Shown: positions 1 to 7,251 of the stretch, in pieces | How the letters are laid out: each line of letters starts with the position of its first letter | How positions within the stretch are numbered: the first letter of the stretch is position 1 | Origin: an uncultured Chloroflexaceae bacterium | GTDB lineage: Bacteria > Chloroflexota > Chloroflexia > Chloroflexales > Chloroflexaceae | Direction: 5' to 3' | DNA length: 19,363 bases | Assembly: GCA_937141995.1 (NCBI GenBank) | Contig: CAKZQX010000764.1 | Span: 1-19,363 of the forward strand | Position numbers and translations under genes: made by a program | Notes under the pieces: generated by a model | Databases searched by the model: none | The model's input: only the letters and a program-made list of their open reading frames with translations | Told to the model about the DNA's origin: nothing

Positions 1-135
1 AATACACCCAGGGTCATTGCGGCCGGGTCCGTCGGTGTTGCCGTGATCTCGGCAGTAGTGGGCGCATCCGACCCGGCAGCGGCAGCACGGCAACTGCGCG
101 AACGGGTGTCTCTTCCGCGTAATTTTCAAATATAA
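1..135 (+). CDS. thiE: Thiamine-phosphate synthase, C-terminal end (partial)
   Basis: Only the last 44 codons are in the window, read in frame from base 1 to the TAA at 133-135. The peptide contains VIAAGSVGVAVISAVVGA followed by DPAAAARQL. This matches the end of the ThiE TIM barrel, where the family has a glycine-rich phosphate-binding loop (AAGADGVAVISAI type) and then a DPxxAAR helix. ThiE joins HMP-diphosphate and thiazole phosphate to make thiamine phosphate. It fits directly upstream of thiM and thiL, 60 bp before the thiM start. The stop codon lies inside the first copy of a palindromic repeat, so the last residues may have been set by insertion of that repeat. The call rests on a short peptide plus context. 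Confidence 0.8.
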   Translation, partial: NTPRVIAAGSVGVAVISAVVGASDPAAAARQLRERVSLPRNFQI

Positions 136-162
136 GGACGCACTGCTGCGCGTCCGCAGCCC
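132..162. repeat. 31-bp palindromic dispersed repeat, copy 1
   Basis: This stretch matches 13039-13069 at 29 of 31 positions. It starts with ATAAGGACGC and ends with CGTCCGCAGCCC. It can fold as GCTGCG (145-150) with CGCAGC (155-160) around a 4-nt loop, or alternatively as GGACGC with GCGTCC. It overlaps the thiE stop codon. Two copies 12.9 kb apart, both just outside a coding region, suggest a REP-like family. Only these two copies are visible here. Confidence 0.7.
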
Positions 163-195
163 TTCCCCGCCAAAGATATGTAACAGGAGGCCGGT

Positions 196-1020
196 ATGAG
201 CATAGACAACAGCCGTATCGCGGAGATATTTACACAGGTGCATGCGCAAGCGCCCCTCATCCACCAGATAACTAATTTTGTGGTAATGAATGACACGGCC
301 AATATCACCCTACACCTGGGGGCATCACCGGTGATGGCGCATGCCGCCGAAGAGGTTGAGGAGATGGTCAGCCTGGCCGGGGCGCTGGTGCTCAACATCG
401 GCACGCTCACCCCGGACTGGATCGAAGCGATGCTGCGTGCCGGGCGCAAGGCTAATCAACTGGGCGTGCCGGTGGTGCTGGACCCGGTGGGCGCGGGCGC
501 GACCAGCCTGCGCACCCGGTCGGGCCTGCGCCTGCTGGAAGAGTTGGATATATCGATTGTCCGGGGGAACGCCGGGGAGATCGGCGCGTTGAGCGGGTCG
601 GGCGGCACCGTCCGGGGGGTCGATAGCGTCGAAGGCGTGCATGACCCCGAAGCCGTGGCCCAGATTGCCCGCGCCTGGGGCACGATTGTCGCCGTTACGG
701 GCAAGCGCGACCTGCTCTCCGATGGGCGGCGCACGCTGGGCGTGGACAATGGGCATGCCTGGCTGGCAACGTTGACCGGCACCGGCTGTATGGCAACCAC
801 AACCATCGCCGCGTTTGCCGCCGTGGAGCCGGATCGCCTGCTGGCCGCAGCGGGCGGGCTGGCCGTCTATGGACTGGCAGCGGAACTGGCCGCGCCGGAA
901 GCGCGTGGACCCGCTGGCTTCAAGGTGGCCTTTCTCGATCAGGTCTACAACCTGACGCCGGAGCAGATTACCTCCGGGGTGCGCGTTGTGGAACTCGCAC
1001 CGCCAGCCGCCGGAGAATAA
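196..1020 (+). CDS. thiM: Hydroxyethylthiazole kinase
   Basis: ThiM phosphorylates 4-methyl-5-(2-hydroxyethyl)thiazole with ATP in the cytoplasm, the salvage route to the thiazole half of thiamine. The 274-residue length is standard for the family. The N-terminal segment at residues 23-58 (HQITNFVVMNDTANITLHLG, then ASPVMAHAAEEVEEM) is the family hallmark and forms the thiazole site. RGNAGEI at 123-129 and GTGC at 195-198 are the ribokinase-fold anion hole and catalytic cysteine region. An AGGAGG ribosome binding site at 185-190 fixes the ATG at 196. The gene lies 60 bp after thiE and 3 bp before thiL. Product call is certain from the motifs. Confidence 0.97.
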   Translation: MSIDNSRIAEIFTQVHAQAPLIHQITNFVVMNDTANITLHLGASPVMAHAAEEVEEMVSLAGALVLNIGTLTPDWIEAMLRAGRKANQLGVPVVLDPVGAGATSLRTRSGLRLLEELDISIVRGNAGEIGALSGSGGTVRGVDSVEGVHDPEAVAQIARAWGTIVAVTGKRDLLSDGRRTLGVDNGHAWLATLTGTGCMATTTIAAFAAVEPDRLLAAAGGLAVYGLAAELAAPEARGPAGFKVAFLDQVYNLTPEQITSGVRVVELAPPAAGE

Positions 1021-1023
1021 GCC

Positions 1024-2037
1024 ATGCGTATTGCCGATATTGGCGAGTTTCCGCTGATCGAGCGACTGGGACAGATCATCGCCACTGAACGCCCCGATCT
1101 GCTGGTGGGCCTGGGAGATGATGTTGCGGTGCTGGCGCTGCCGGGTGATGAACTGCTGCTGGCAACCATTGATATCCAGATCGAGCGGGTACATTTTCTG
1201 CCCCATCTGATCACGCCGGAGCAACTGGGCGCGCGGGCACTGGCAATCAATCTGAGCGATATCGCCGCCATGGGCGGGCAGCCCTGGTTTGCCCTGGTCT
1301 CGCTGGCCCTGCCGGAGGCGACCGAAGTCGAGTGGTTGGAACAGCTCTACCGGGGCATGCGCGCCGCGGCCGACCGCTTTGGGGTTGCCGTGGTTGGCGG
1401 CAATATCTCCCGCGCTCGCTCAGAAATTGCCGTCGATGTAGCGCTGCTGGGGCGCATCCGGCGGGAGCAGTTGCTGACGCGGGCCGGGGCACAGCCGGGC
1501 GACCAAGTGCTGGTCACGGGGCATCTGGGGGAAGCCGCCGCCGGGCTGCAACTGGCACGCCACCCGGAGTTTGCGCCGGACCCGTCCGACCGGGATTTTC
1601 TCCTCGAGCGCTACCTCGCGCCAACACCACGCGTCCCCGAAGCTGCCCTGATCGCCGGGCAACAGCAGGCCACGGCCATGATCGATCTGAGCGACGGCCT
1701 GAGCAGTGATATTGGGCACATCTGTGAGCAGAGCCGCGTCGGGGTGCGCCTCTGGGAGGCGGAGTTGCCCATCCCGCCGGCCGTGCGGCAGGTCGCCGGC
1801 CGGCTCAACCAGCCGGCCTGGCAACTGGCGCTGGCCGGGGGCGATGATTACGAACTCTGCTTTACCGCGCCCGCCGCCGCCGCCGACGAACTGGCGGCCC
1901 GGGTTACGCGGGAGACCGGCACGCCAGTAACGGTCGTTGGCGAGATCTTACCGGCGGAGCACGGGCACCGCTTGCTGCTGGCTGATGGGCAAGAACTGCC
2001 GCTGGAAGCTGCCGGCTGGCAGCATTTTCGGCAGTAG
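1024..2037 (+). CDS. thiL: Thiamine-monophosphate kinase
   Basis: ThiL phosphorylates thiamine phosphate to the cofactor thiamine diphosphate, the last step of the pathway. The 337-residue protein shows the ThiL/PurM-like motifs in order: GDDVAVL at 31-37, the substrate loop ending IERVHF near 58, NLSDIAAMGG at 76-85, GGNISR at 125-130 (Asn where many homologues have Asp), an IDLSDGLSSDIGHI segment, and GGDDYELCF at 272-280. It ends in the usual GW-HF tail. The start lies 3 bp after the thiM stop, with CGGAG just upstream inside thiM, so the two are probably translationally coupled. Confidence 0.97.
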   Translation: MRIADIGEFPLIERLGQIIATERPDLLVGLGDDVAVLALPGDELLLATIDIQIERVHFLPHLITPEQLGARALAINLSDIAAMGGQPWFALVSLALPEATEVEWLEQLYRGMRAAADRFGVAVVGGNISRARSEIAVDVALLGRIRREQLLTRAGAQPGDQVLVTGHLGEAAAGLQLARHPEFAPDPSDRDFLLERYLAPTPRVPEAALIAGQQQATAMIDLSDGLSSDIGHICEQSRVGVRLWEAELPIPPAVRQVAGRLNQPAWQLALAGGDDYELCFTAPAAAADELAARVTRETGTPVTVVGEILPAEHGHRLLLADGQELPLEAAGWQHFRQ

Positions 2038-2038
2038 A

Positions 2039-2073
2039 GGTTACGGGTTACGGGTTACAGGTTACGGGTTAAC
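2039..2073 (+). repeat. Heptanucleotide tandem repeat, five GGTTACG-type units
   Basis: Five 7-base units follow the thiL stop: GGTTACG, GGTTACG, GGTTACA, GGTTACG, GGTTAAC. The tract is intergenic. It resembles the short tandem heptamer arrays known from cyanobacterial genomes, but no function can be read from it. Confidence 0.85.
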
Positions 2074-2116
2074 CCCTCCCTTTACACAAAATCTACCCGC
2101 GTCCGAAAAGGCGGCG

Positions 2117-2158
2117 GACTACGGGATACAGACTACGGGATACAGACTACGGACTACG
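2117..2158 (+). repeat. Heptanucleotide tandem repeat, six GACTACG/GGATACA units
   Basis: Six 7-base units: GACTACG, GGATACA, GACTACG, GGATACA, GACTACG, GACTACG. The tract has the same period as the one at 2039-2073 and a related consensus (G-N-N-TAC-R), but it is a different array. It ends 5 bp before a possible ATG and 20 bp before the preferred tenA start. Confidence 0.85.
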
Positions 2159-2178
2159 GAGCAATGAAAGGAACACCA

Positions 2179-2811
2179 ATGTCACTATCGCAGGAGTTGT
2201 GGCAGGCCAACCAGGATCTGGCTTCCGCCTGCCTGGATCATCCCTTCGTGCAGAATATCGCCGGCGGTGAACTGCCGCATGAGCGGTTCGCCTACTATGT
2301 GGGCCAGGATGCTTTCTTCCTGGAGGCGTTTGCGCGCGCCTACAGCATCGCCGCCGCCCGTGCTCCCGACTGGGAAGGCTTTCGCACTCTGCATACACTG
2401 GTGGGAGGCGTGCTCGATGAGTTGCAACTGCATGCGAAATACGCCGCCGCCTGGAAGGTGAACATGCGAACCGTCGAGCCGGGACCGGCCACCCGCCGCT
2501 ACACCGACTTTCTGCTGGCGACCGCCTGGGGCCACGATACCGGCCTGACCACCGTTGCCATGCTGCCCTGCATGCGGCTGTATGCCTTCCTGGGGCAGGA
2601 ACTGGCCCGCGACGGCCTCCCCGATCATGACTATGCCGACTGGATTCGCACCTACAGCGATCCGGCCATTATGGATCTGGCAAGTCAACTGGCACAGTTA
2701 GCCGACCGCTACGCCGGCGATACCCCGCTGGTGCGCTCAACCTACCGCTACGCCATGCTGTGCGAACGCGACTTCTTCCAGGCAGCCTGGGAACCCAAAA
2801 AACGAGGCTGA
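2179..2811 (+). CDS. tenA: Aminopyrimidine aminohydrolase / thiaminase II, TenA_C type
   Basis: TenA hydrolyses 4-amino-5-aminomethyl-2-methylpyrimidine, a thiamine breakdown product, to HMP, and can cleave thiamine. From the chosen start it is 210 residues, normal for the family. Visible residues are Asp44 in VGQDAFFLEAFARAY, the catalytic cysteine Cys131 in AMLPCM, which marks the cysteine class, and Glu196 in YAMLCERDFF. The ATG at 2179 is preferred over the in-frame ATG at 2164. It has AAAGGAA at 2167-2173 as ribosome binding site, and MSLSQELWQAN aligns with typical TenA N-termini. It sits directly before a symporter gene, pairing uptake with pyrimidine repair. Confidence 0.95.
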   Translation: MSLSQELWQANQDLASACLDHPFVQNIAGGELPHERFAYYVGQDAFFLEAFARAYSIAAARAPDWEGFRTLHTLVGGVLDELQLHAKYAAAWKVNMRTVEPGPATRRYTDFLLATAWGHDTGLTTVAMLPCMRLYAFLGQELARDGLPDHDYADWIRTYSDPAIMDLASQLAQLADRYAGDTPLVRSTYRYAMLCERDFFQAAWEPKKRG

Positions 2812-2818
2812 GAAAGAG

Positions 2819-4252
2819 ATGGAATTATCTGGCCTGCTCCTGCTGGTTCTGACAACCGCTCTGTTTGCGTTTATCGGTATTCTCTACAGCCGCAACCGGC
2901 CGGTATCGCTTGAAGATTTCATTACCGCGCGGAACAGTGCCGGGTTTGGCGCGACCTTTGCCACCCTGGTGGCTTCTGGTATGGGCGCATGGATTCTCTT
3001 CGCGCCCGCCGAAGCCGCCATCACGGGCGGTATCACGGCGCTGATCGGCTATGCCCTCAGCAGCGCCTGCGCCCTGTTTATCTATGCCTGGCTGGGGCAG
3101 CGCTTGCGGAAAGTAATGCCCGCCGGTCACTCCATCGCCGAGTATGTCTTTTACCGCTTTGGTGCCGGTATGTCCCTGCTGGCGCTGCTCATAACCGCAT
3201 TTTATATGAGCGTGTTTTTAACCGCCGAGTTGACCGGCATTGCGCTGGCGGTGCAGATGGCATTCGGCATTGCGCCGGGGATCACCGCTGCCGTGATTGG
3301 GGTTGGTACCCTGGCCTATACCGCTGTCGGTGGTCTGCGGGCGTCGATCTTTACCGACAGAATCCAGAACTGGCTGATCCTGCCGCTGCTGGCGCTGGTC
3401 TTTCTCGGCAGCCTCTTCTTTCTCGGGGGCATTCAGCCGGTCGCCGGACGGATCACGCAGCACGCGCCACAGTTGCTTAACCTGCGTTCGCCGGCGGGAA
3501 TTGAGTATGGGGCGACCCTGCTGATCGCCATTGTCAGCGCGGAGTTGTTTAACCAGGCCAACTGGCAGCGGGTGTACGTCGCGCAAACCACTCGAACAAT
3601 GCGCCGATCATTTTTGACCGCCGGCTTTACGGTTTTGCCGATTATTCTGGCCGTGGGCATGTTTGGTTTCTTCGCCGTGGGAACCGGCGCAGCGGACACG
3701 CCTTCCGTGGCGCTGATTGCCTTTATTATCGCGGCAACGCCGACCTGGATTCTACTGGTGACGATGGTCCTGGGGATCACGCTGGTGATGAGCAGTATGG
3801 ATACCATGCTCAATGGGCTGGTCAGCCTCTTCACGGTCGATCTGGCGCGGCTGCGGCCTCAGCTTGAGCAACCGCGCCTCCTGCGCCATGCCCGCTGGTT
3901 GACCGTGCTGCCGGCAGTGCTGGCGATGCTGGTTGCGACCCAGGGATACAGTGTGCTCTACCTCTTCCTGGTGGCAGATCTGGTCTGTGCCGCAGCAGTC
4001 TTTCCAACCTACTATGGTCTCTTCGCACGCCGCTTTTCCGGGACGGCGGCCATGCTTGCCACGCTTGTCGGCATTATCGCGGGCGCGTTCTACTTCCCCG
4101 ATCCGAGCTTCAGCCGGGGTAATCTCTTTCAGAGTTTTTTGATCGCCTTTACCGTTCCGGCGCTGCTCTCGCTGCTGCTGGGGCAATTACGCCTGGGCGA
4201 ACGGTTCGATTTTCAGCGCCTCAAGGAGCGCGTGGTTGCGCTCGGCGAGTGA
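2819..4252 (+). CDS. Sodium:solute symporter, probable thiamine-pyrimidine (HMP) importer, ThiV-like
   Basis: This 477-residue integral membrane protein of about 13 helices belongs to the SSS family (PutP/PanF). Signatures are GGLRASIFTDRIQ at 171-183 and the late SSMDTMLNG motif, which in this family carries Na2-site serine/threonine residues. Family members couple sodium entry to solute uptake. The substrate is inferred from position only: the gene is 7 bp downstream of tenA and inside a thiamine salvage operon. A PanF-like symporter named ThiV was earlier proposed by comparative genomics as an HMP-type transporter in thiamine loci, and this could be that family. Pantothenate or another amine is the alternative. 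The family call is secure; the substrate is not. Confidence 0.88.
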   Translation: MELSGLLLLVLTTALFAFIGILYSRNRPVSLEDFITARNSAGFGATFATLVASGMGAWILFAPAEAAITGGITALIGYALSSACALFIYAWLGQRLRKVMPAGHSIAEYVFYRFGAGMSLLALLITAFYMSVFLTAELTGIALAVQMAFGIAPGITAAVIGVGTLAYTAVGGLRASIFTDRIQNWLILPLLALVFLGSLFFLGGIQPVAGRITQHAPQLLNLRSPAGIEYGATLLIAIVSAELFNQANWQRVYVAQTTRTMRRSFLTAGFTVLPIILAVGMFGFFAVGTGAADTPSVALIAFIIAATPTWILLVTMVLGITLVMSSMDTMLNGLVSLFTVDLARLRPQLEQPRLLRHARWLTVLPAVLAMLVATQGYSVLYLFLVADLVCAAAVFPTYYGLFARRFSGTAAMLATLVGIIAGAFYFPDPSFSRGNLFQSFLIAFTVPALLSLLLGQLRLGERFDFQRLKERVVALGE

Positions 4253-4280
4253 TGCGCTGGACGATACAGGAGCAAGAACT

Positions 4281-4793
4281 ATGCAAACCAATACACGCCA
4301 TGTGGCATATGCCGTGGTTCTGGTAGCGCTTGGCGTCGCGCTGGCGCCCTTCACTTCGCTCCCGATTGGCATTGCCCGGGTCAACCCGACCCAGCACTTT
4401 GTCAACATTGTTGCGGCGGTGCTGTTGGGGCCATGGTGGGCGGTCGGCATCGCCGCAATTATCAGCGTTATTCGGAATGCGCTGGGCGTTGGGACGGTGC
4501 TGGCCTTTCCCGGCAGTATGATCGGCGCGTTCCTGGCCGGGTATCTCTATCGCTACACGCGCAATCTCTACCTGGGCGCGCTGGGCGAGATTGTCGGCAC
4601 CGGCATCATTGCCGCGCTGGTCAGCGCGCTGCTGATTGCACCGGTCTTTATGCAGCAGGAGACGGCCATCGCCGCGCTGGTCGCCTCATTCCTGGGCAGT
4701 ACCATTCTGGGGACGGTGCTTGGCATCCTGGCGCTGCGTCTGCTTGAGCGCACCGGCTTTGTGCAACTGCGACCTGAGTCAGCGAGTACCTGA
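4281..4793 (+). CDS. thiW: ECF transporter substrate-binding (S) component ThiW, thiazole specific
   Basis: ThiW is the membrane S component predicted to bind hydroxyethylthiazole for ECF-type uptake. The 170-residue protein has about five hydrophobic segments and the ThiW-specific string LPIGIARVNPTQHFVNIVAA near 27-46. This is followed by LLGPWWAV, SVIRNALGVGT, LAFPGSMIGA and GEIVGTGII (102-110). The ATG at 4281 has AGGAG at 4269-4273. An in-frame ATG at 4236 would overlap the symporter gene and lacks a site, so it was not used. The energising ATPase and EcfT genes follow directly, so this is a dedicated transporter, not a shared-module S component. Confidence 0.93.
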   Translation: MQTNTRHVAYAVVLVALGVALAPFTSLPIGIARVNPTQHFVNIVAAVLLGPWWAVGIAAIISVIRNALGVGTVLAFPGSMIGAFLAGYLYRYTRNLYLGALGEIVGTGIIAALVSALLIAPVFMQQETAIAALVASFLGSTILGTVLGILALRLLERTGFVQLRPESAST

Positions 4794-4796
4794 CCA

Positions 4797-6422
4797 ATGC
4801 TTGCTATTCGTCACCTGACGTTTGCCTATGCCGGGGCAGAGTCGCGCCCGGTGCTGGCCGATATCTCGCTGGATATTGCGCCGGGAGAGTATGTGTTGCT
4901 CTGCGGCGCCGGCGGATCGGGCAAATCAACGCTCTGCCGCACCTTCAATGGCCTGATTCCGTATTTTCATGAAGGCACCATGCAAGGAGAAGTCCAGGTC
5001 GCCGGGAGGGATACCCGCACGCATTCGGTGGGCGATCTCTTTGCGTATGTCGGCCTGGTCTTCCAGAATCCGGCGGCGCAGCTTTTCAACAGCACGGTCG
5101 AGCGCGAACTGGCCTTTGGCCTGGAAAGCCTGGGCCTGCCGCGTGCCGAAATCCGGCGGCGCGTGGCGGAAAGCGCCGAACTGGTCGGTATCACCGATCT
5201 ACTGTCGCGCCCGCCCGGTCAACTCTCCGGCGGTGAGCAACATCTGGTCATCATTGCCGGCATGCTGGCGCTGCATCCCCGGTTGCTGGTCCTGGATGAG
5301 CCTTTCGCCAACCTCGATCCGGCGAATGTGCGGCGCATCCTGACAGCCCTGCGCGCGATCAATCAGCGCGGCACCGCGATTGTGCTGACCGAGCACCGGC
5401 TGCACTACGCGCTGGCCGAGGTCAATCGCCTGGTTGTGCTGCACCAGGGTCGCATTGTGCAGGATGGCCCACCGCGTGCGGTGCTGCGGGAGGATCTTAC
5501 CGCCTACGGCCTGAATCTGCCGCTCGTGGTGCGCATTGCGCAGCACCTGGGGCTGCCGGAGATCCCGCTCACGGTAGACGAGTTGATGACGACGCTGGGG
5601 GAGGCAGCAATCCCGCCCGAACTGCTGCCCCAACGACCGGATGTGGCCGTGAAACCGGGTGCGCCGGTTGCGCAGTTCGAGCAGGTCAGCTTTGCGGTCG
5701 GTGGCCGGAATATCCTGCGCGACATTAATCTGGACGTTTACGCCGGTGAGTGCCTGGCAATTGTTGGCGCAAACGGCGCGGGCAAGACCAGCCTGATCCG
5801 GCATCTGAATGGTCTGCACCGGCCTACGCAGGGGCGCGTGCTGGTGCTCGGTCAGGCGACCCGGCGGGCGCGGGTATCGCAGTTGGCGCGACAGGTTGGA
5901 CTGGCTTTCCAGAATGCGAACGACCAGTTCTTCAAATTCCAGGTGTGGGACGAGATCGGCGCGGGAGCGCGGGCACTCGGACGCTACGACGAAGCCTGGC
6001 TGCACGAACTGGCGGCGCTGTTCCGCCTGGAGCCGCTCCTGACGCGGCCACCCTACCGCCTGAGCGAGGGCGAGAAGAAGCGGGTGGCCTTCGCCGCGGC
6101 ATTGGCAGCACGTCCGGACATCCTGATCCTGGACGAGCCAACCGCCGGTCAGGATGGGCACTTCCGCCGGACGCTGGGCGATCTCCTGCACCAGTTGCGG
6201 CTGCGCGGGCAGACGATCCTGCTGGTGACGCACGATCTCGACTTTGCGGAGCAGCACGCGAGTCGCTGGCTGCTGCTGGCGGCGGGCGAAGTGCCGGCAA
6301 CCGGGCATCCCTGGGAAGTTATGGCCGATAGTGCGGCGCTGGCGCGGGCACATCTGGAGCCCACCCAGGCATTTCACCTGCACGCCGCGCTGTCCGCATA
6401 CGCCGCGCAGCACGAGGTTTGA
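4797..6422 (+). CDS. ECF transporter double ATPase (EcfA-EcfA' fusion)
   Basis: This 541-residue protein joins two complete ABC ATPase domains. Domain 1 has Walker A GAGGSGKST (37-45), Q-loop FQN (89-91), signature LSGGE (143-147), Walker B LLVLDEP (163-169) and switch His200. Domain 2 has GANGAGKTS (324-332), FQN (371-373), a non-canonical signature LSEGE (422-426), ILILDEP (442-448) and His479. Fused A-A' proteins occur in YkoD-type thiamine-precursor transporters. Here the fusion is next to thiW and ecfT and should power ThiW. The ATG lies 3 bp after the thiW stop with no clear ribosome binding site, suggesting coupled translation. Confidence 0.94.
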   Translation: MLAIRHLTFAYAGAESRPVLADISLDIAPGEYVLLCGAGGSGKSTLCRTFNGLIPYFHEGTMQGEVQVAGRDTRTHSVGDLFAYVGLVFQNPAAQLFNSTVERELAFGLESLGLPRAEIRRRVAESAELVGITDLLSRPPGQLSGGEQHLVIIAGMLALHPRLLVLDEPFANLDPANVRRILTALRAINQRGTAIVLTEHRLHYALAEVNRLVVLHQGRIVQDGPPRAVLREDLTAYGLNLPLVVRIAQHLGLPEIPLTVDELMTTLGEAAIPPELLPQRPDVAVKPGAPVAQFEQVSFAVGGRNILRDINLDVYAGECLAIVGANGAGKTSLIRHLNGLHRPTQGRVLVLGQATRRARVSQLARQVGLAFQNANDQFFKFQVWDEIGAGARALGRYDEAWLHELAALFRLEPLLTRPPYRLSEGEKKRVAFAAALAARPDILILDEPTAGQDGHFRRTLGDLLHQLRLRGQTILLVTHDLDFAEQHASRWLLLAAGEVPATGHPWEVMADSAALARAHLEPTQAFHLHAALSAYAAQHEV

Positions 6423-6504
6423 TACCAATGTGCCGGCAAACCAGCAATCAACGGGAATGGGCGCAACGGGCGCAACGGCGGCACCCCGGGTATCATCTCG
6501 GCGT

Positions 6505-6522
6505 CCTCTGTGTGCTCTGTGG
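6505..6522. repeat. Degenerate CTCTGTG double motif
   Basis: Two CTCTGTG units lie at 6506-6512 and 6515-6521 in the 131-bp gap between the ATPase and ecfT genes. This resembles the CACAGAG-rich intergenic phrases scattered through many Chloroflexota and other bacterial genomes (recalled pattern, not searched). A 9-bp duplication, GGGCGCAAC twice, lies just upstream near 6459-6476. Nothing else is visible in this gap. Confidence 0.4.
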
Positions 6523-6553
6523 CGATGATAACAAATTGATATGAGGTTTGCGG

Positions 6554-7213
6554 ATGTTCGCATTAGATCCGCGCACAAAGCTGGTTCTGACCCTGCTCTA
6601 TGCCACACTGCTGGTGCTGTCGGTGCAACCGGCCTGGCTGCTGGCCGAGTTGGGGGTGCTGTTGCTACTGATTCTGGCACTTCGTGTGGGATGGCGCTAC
6701 TTGCGCTGGCTGCGCCTGGTCGGGGCCATGACGCTTTTCTGGTTTGCCATCGCCTGGTGGTCATTTGACCTGGCAACCGCCGCGCTGACCAGCCTGCGCC
6801 TGCTCAGTCTGACCTCGGTCTTCTTTCTCTTCTTCCAGACCACCACGCCGGAAGATCTGGGCAATGCGCTAGTCAAGACGGGTCTGCCCTACGCCTTTGC
6901 ATTTGTCCTCAGCAGTTCGCTCCAGTTTGTGCCGGTGATCAGCCGCAAAGCGCAGAACATCATTGATGCGCAGCGTGCGCGGGGCATCCCGCTGGAGCCG
7001 GGGTGGGCAGCGGTACGCCACTATCCGGCACTGCTGGCTCCGCTGCTGATCCAGTCCTTTCAGTTGGCCGACGAACTGGCCGAAGCACTGGAGGCACGCG
7101 GCTTTGCCCGCCCGGGGCGCACCTTCTGGCGGGACTACCGCATGCGGTTCCACGACTGGCTGGTCCTGGCCGGGGCCGCACTGATCCTGACCGCAGCAAT
7201 CCTGCTGCGCTGA
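6554..7213 (+). CDS. ecfT: ECF transporter transmembrane coupling protein EcfT
   Basis: EcfT is the membrane scaffold that links the ATPases to the S component ThiW. The 219-residue protein begins with the family's LDPRTKL motif (4-10), has about five hydrophobic segments, and carries the two Ala-Arg-Gly coupling motifs at 142-144 (AQRARG) and 181-183 (ALEARG) that contact the ATPases. The ATG at 6554 is chosen because GAGG at 6543-6546 is 7 bp upstream. A TTG at 6548 in the same frame is too close to that site. The gap to the ATPase gene is unusually long for this operon and holds only degenerate repeats. Confidence 0.92.
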   Translation: MFALDPRTKLVLTLLYATLLVLSVQPAWLLAELGVLLLLILALRVGWRYLRWLRLVGAMTLFWFAIAWWSFDLATAALTSLRLLSLTSVFFLFFQTTTPEDLGNALVKTGLPYAFAFVLSSSLQFVPVISRKAQNIIDAQRARGIPLEPGWAAVRHYPALLAPLLIQSFQLADELAEALEARGFARPGRTFWRDYRMRFHDWLVLAGAALILTAAILLR

Positions 7214-7251
7214 GTGAGTCTGACATTTGAACAATTCTGGAGAATAAACTC

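Noticed and set aside
2039..2158. CRISPR array
   Set aside because: The repeats are 7 bp, contiguous and without spacers, and no cas gene is present.
2808..2813. CTGAGA, the core of a TPP riboswitch
   Set aside because: It lies at the tenA stop. The rest of the THI element (the ACCTGATC part and paired arms) is missing, so it is chance.
5199..6776. A 525-codon open frame on the minus strand
   Set aside because: It is antisense to the clearly functional double ATPase and runs into ecfT. Its composition is Arg/Gln/Pro rich with no recognisable domain, as expected from a high-G+C shadow frame.
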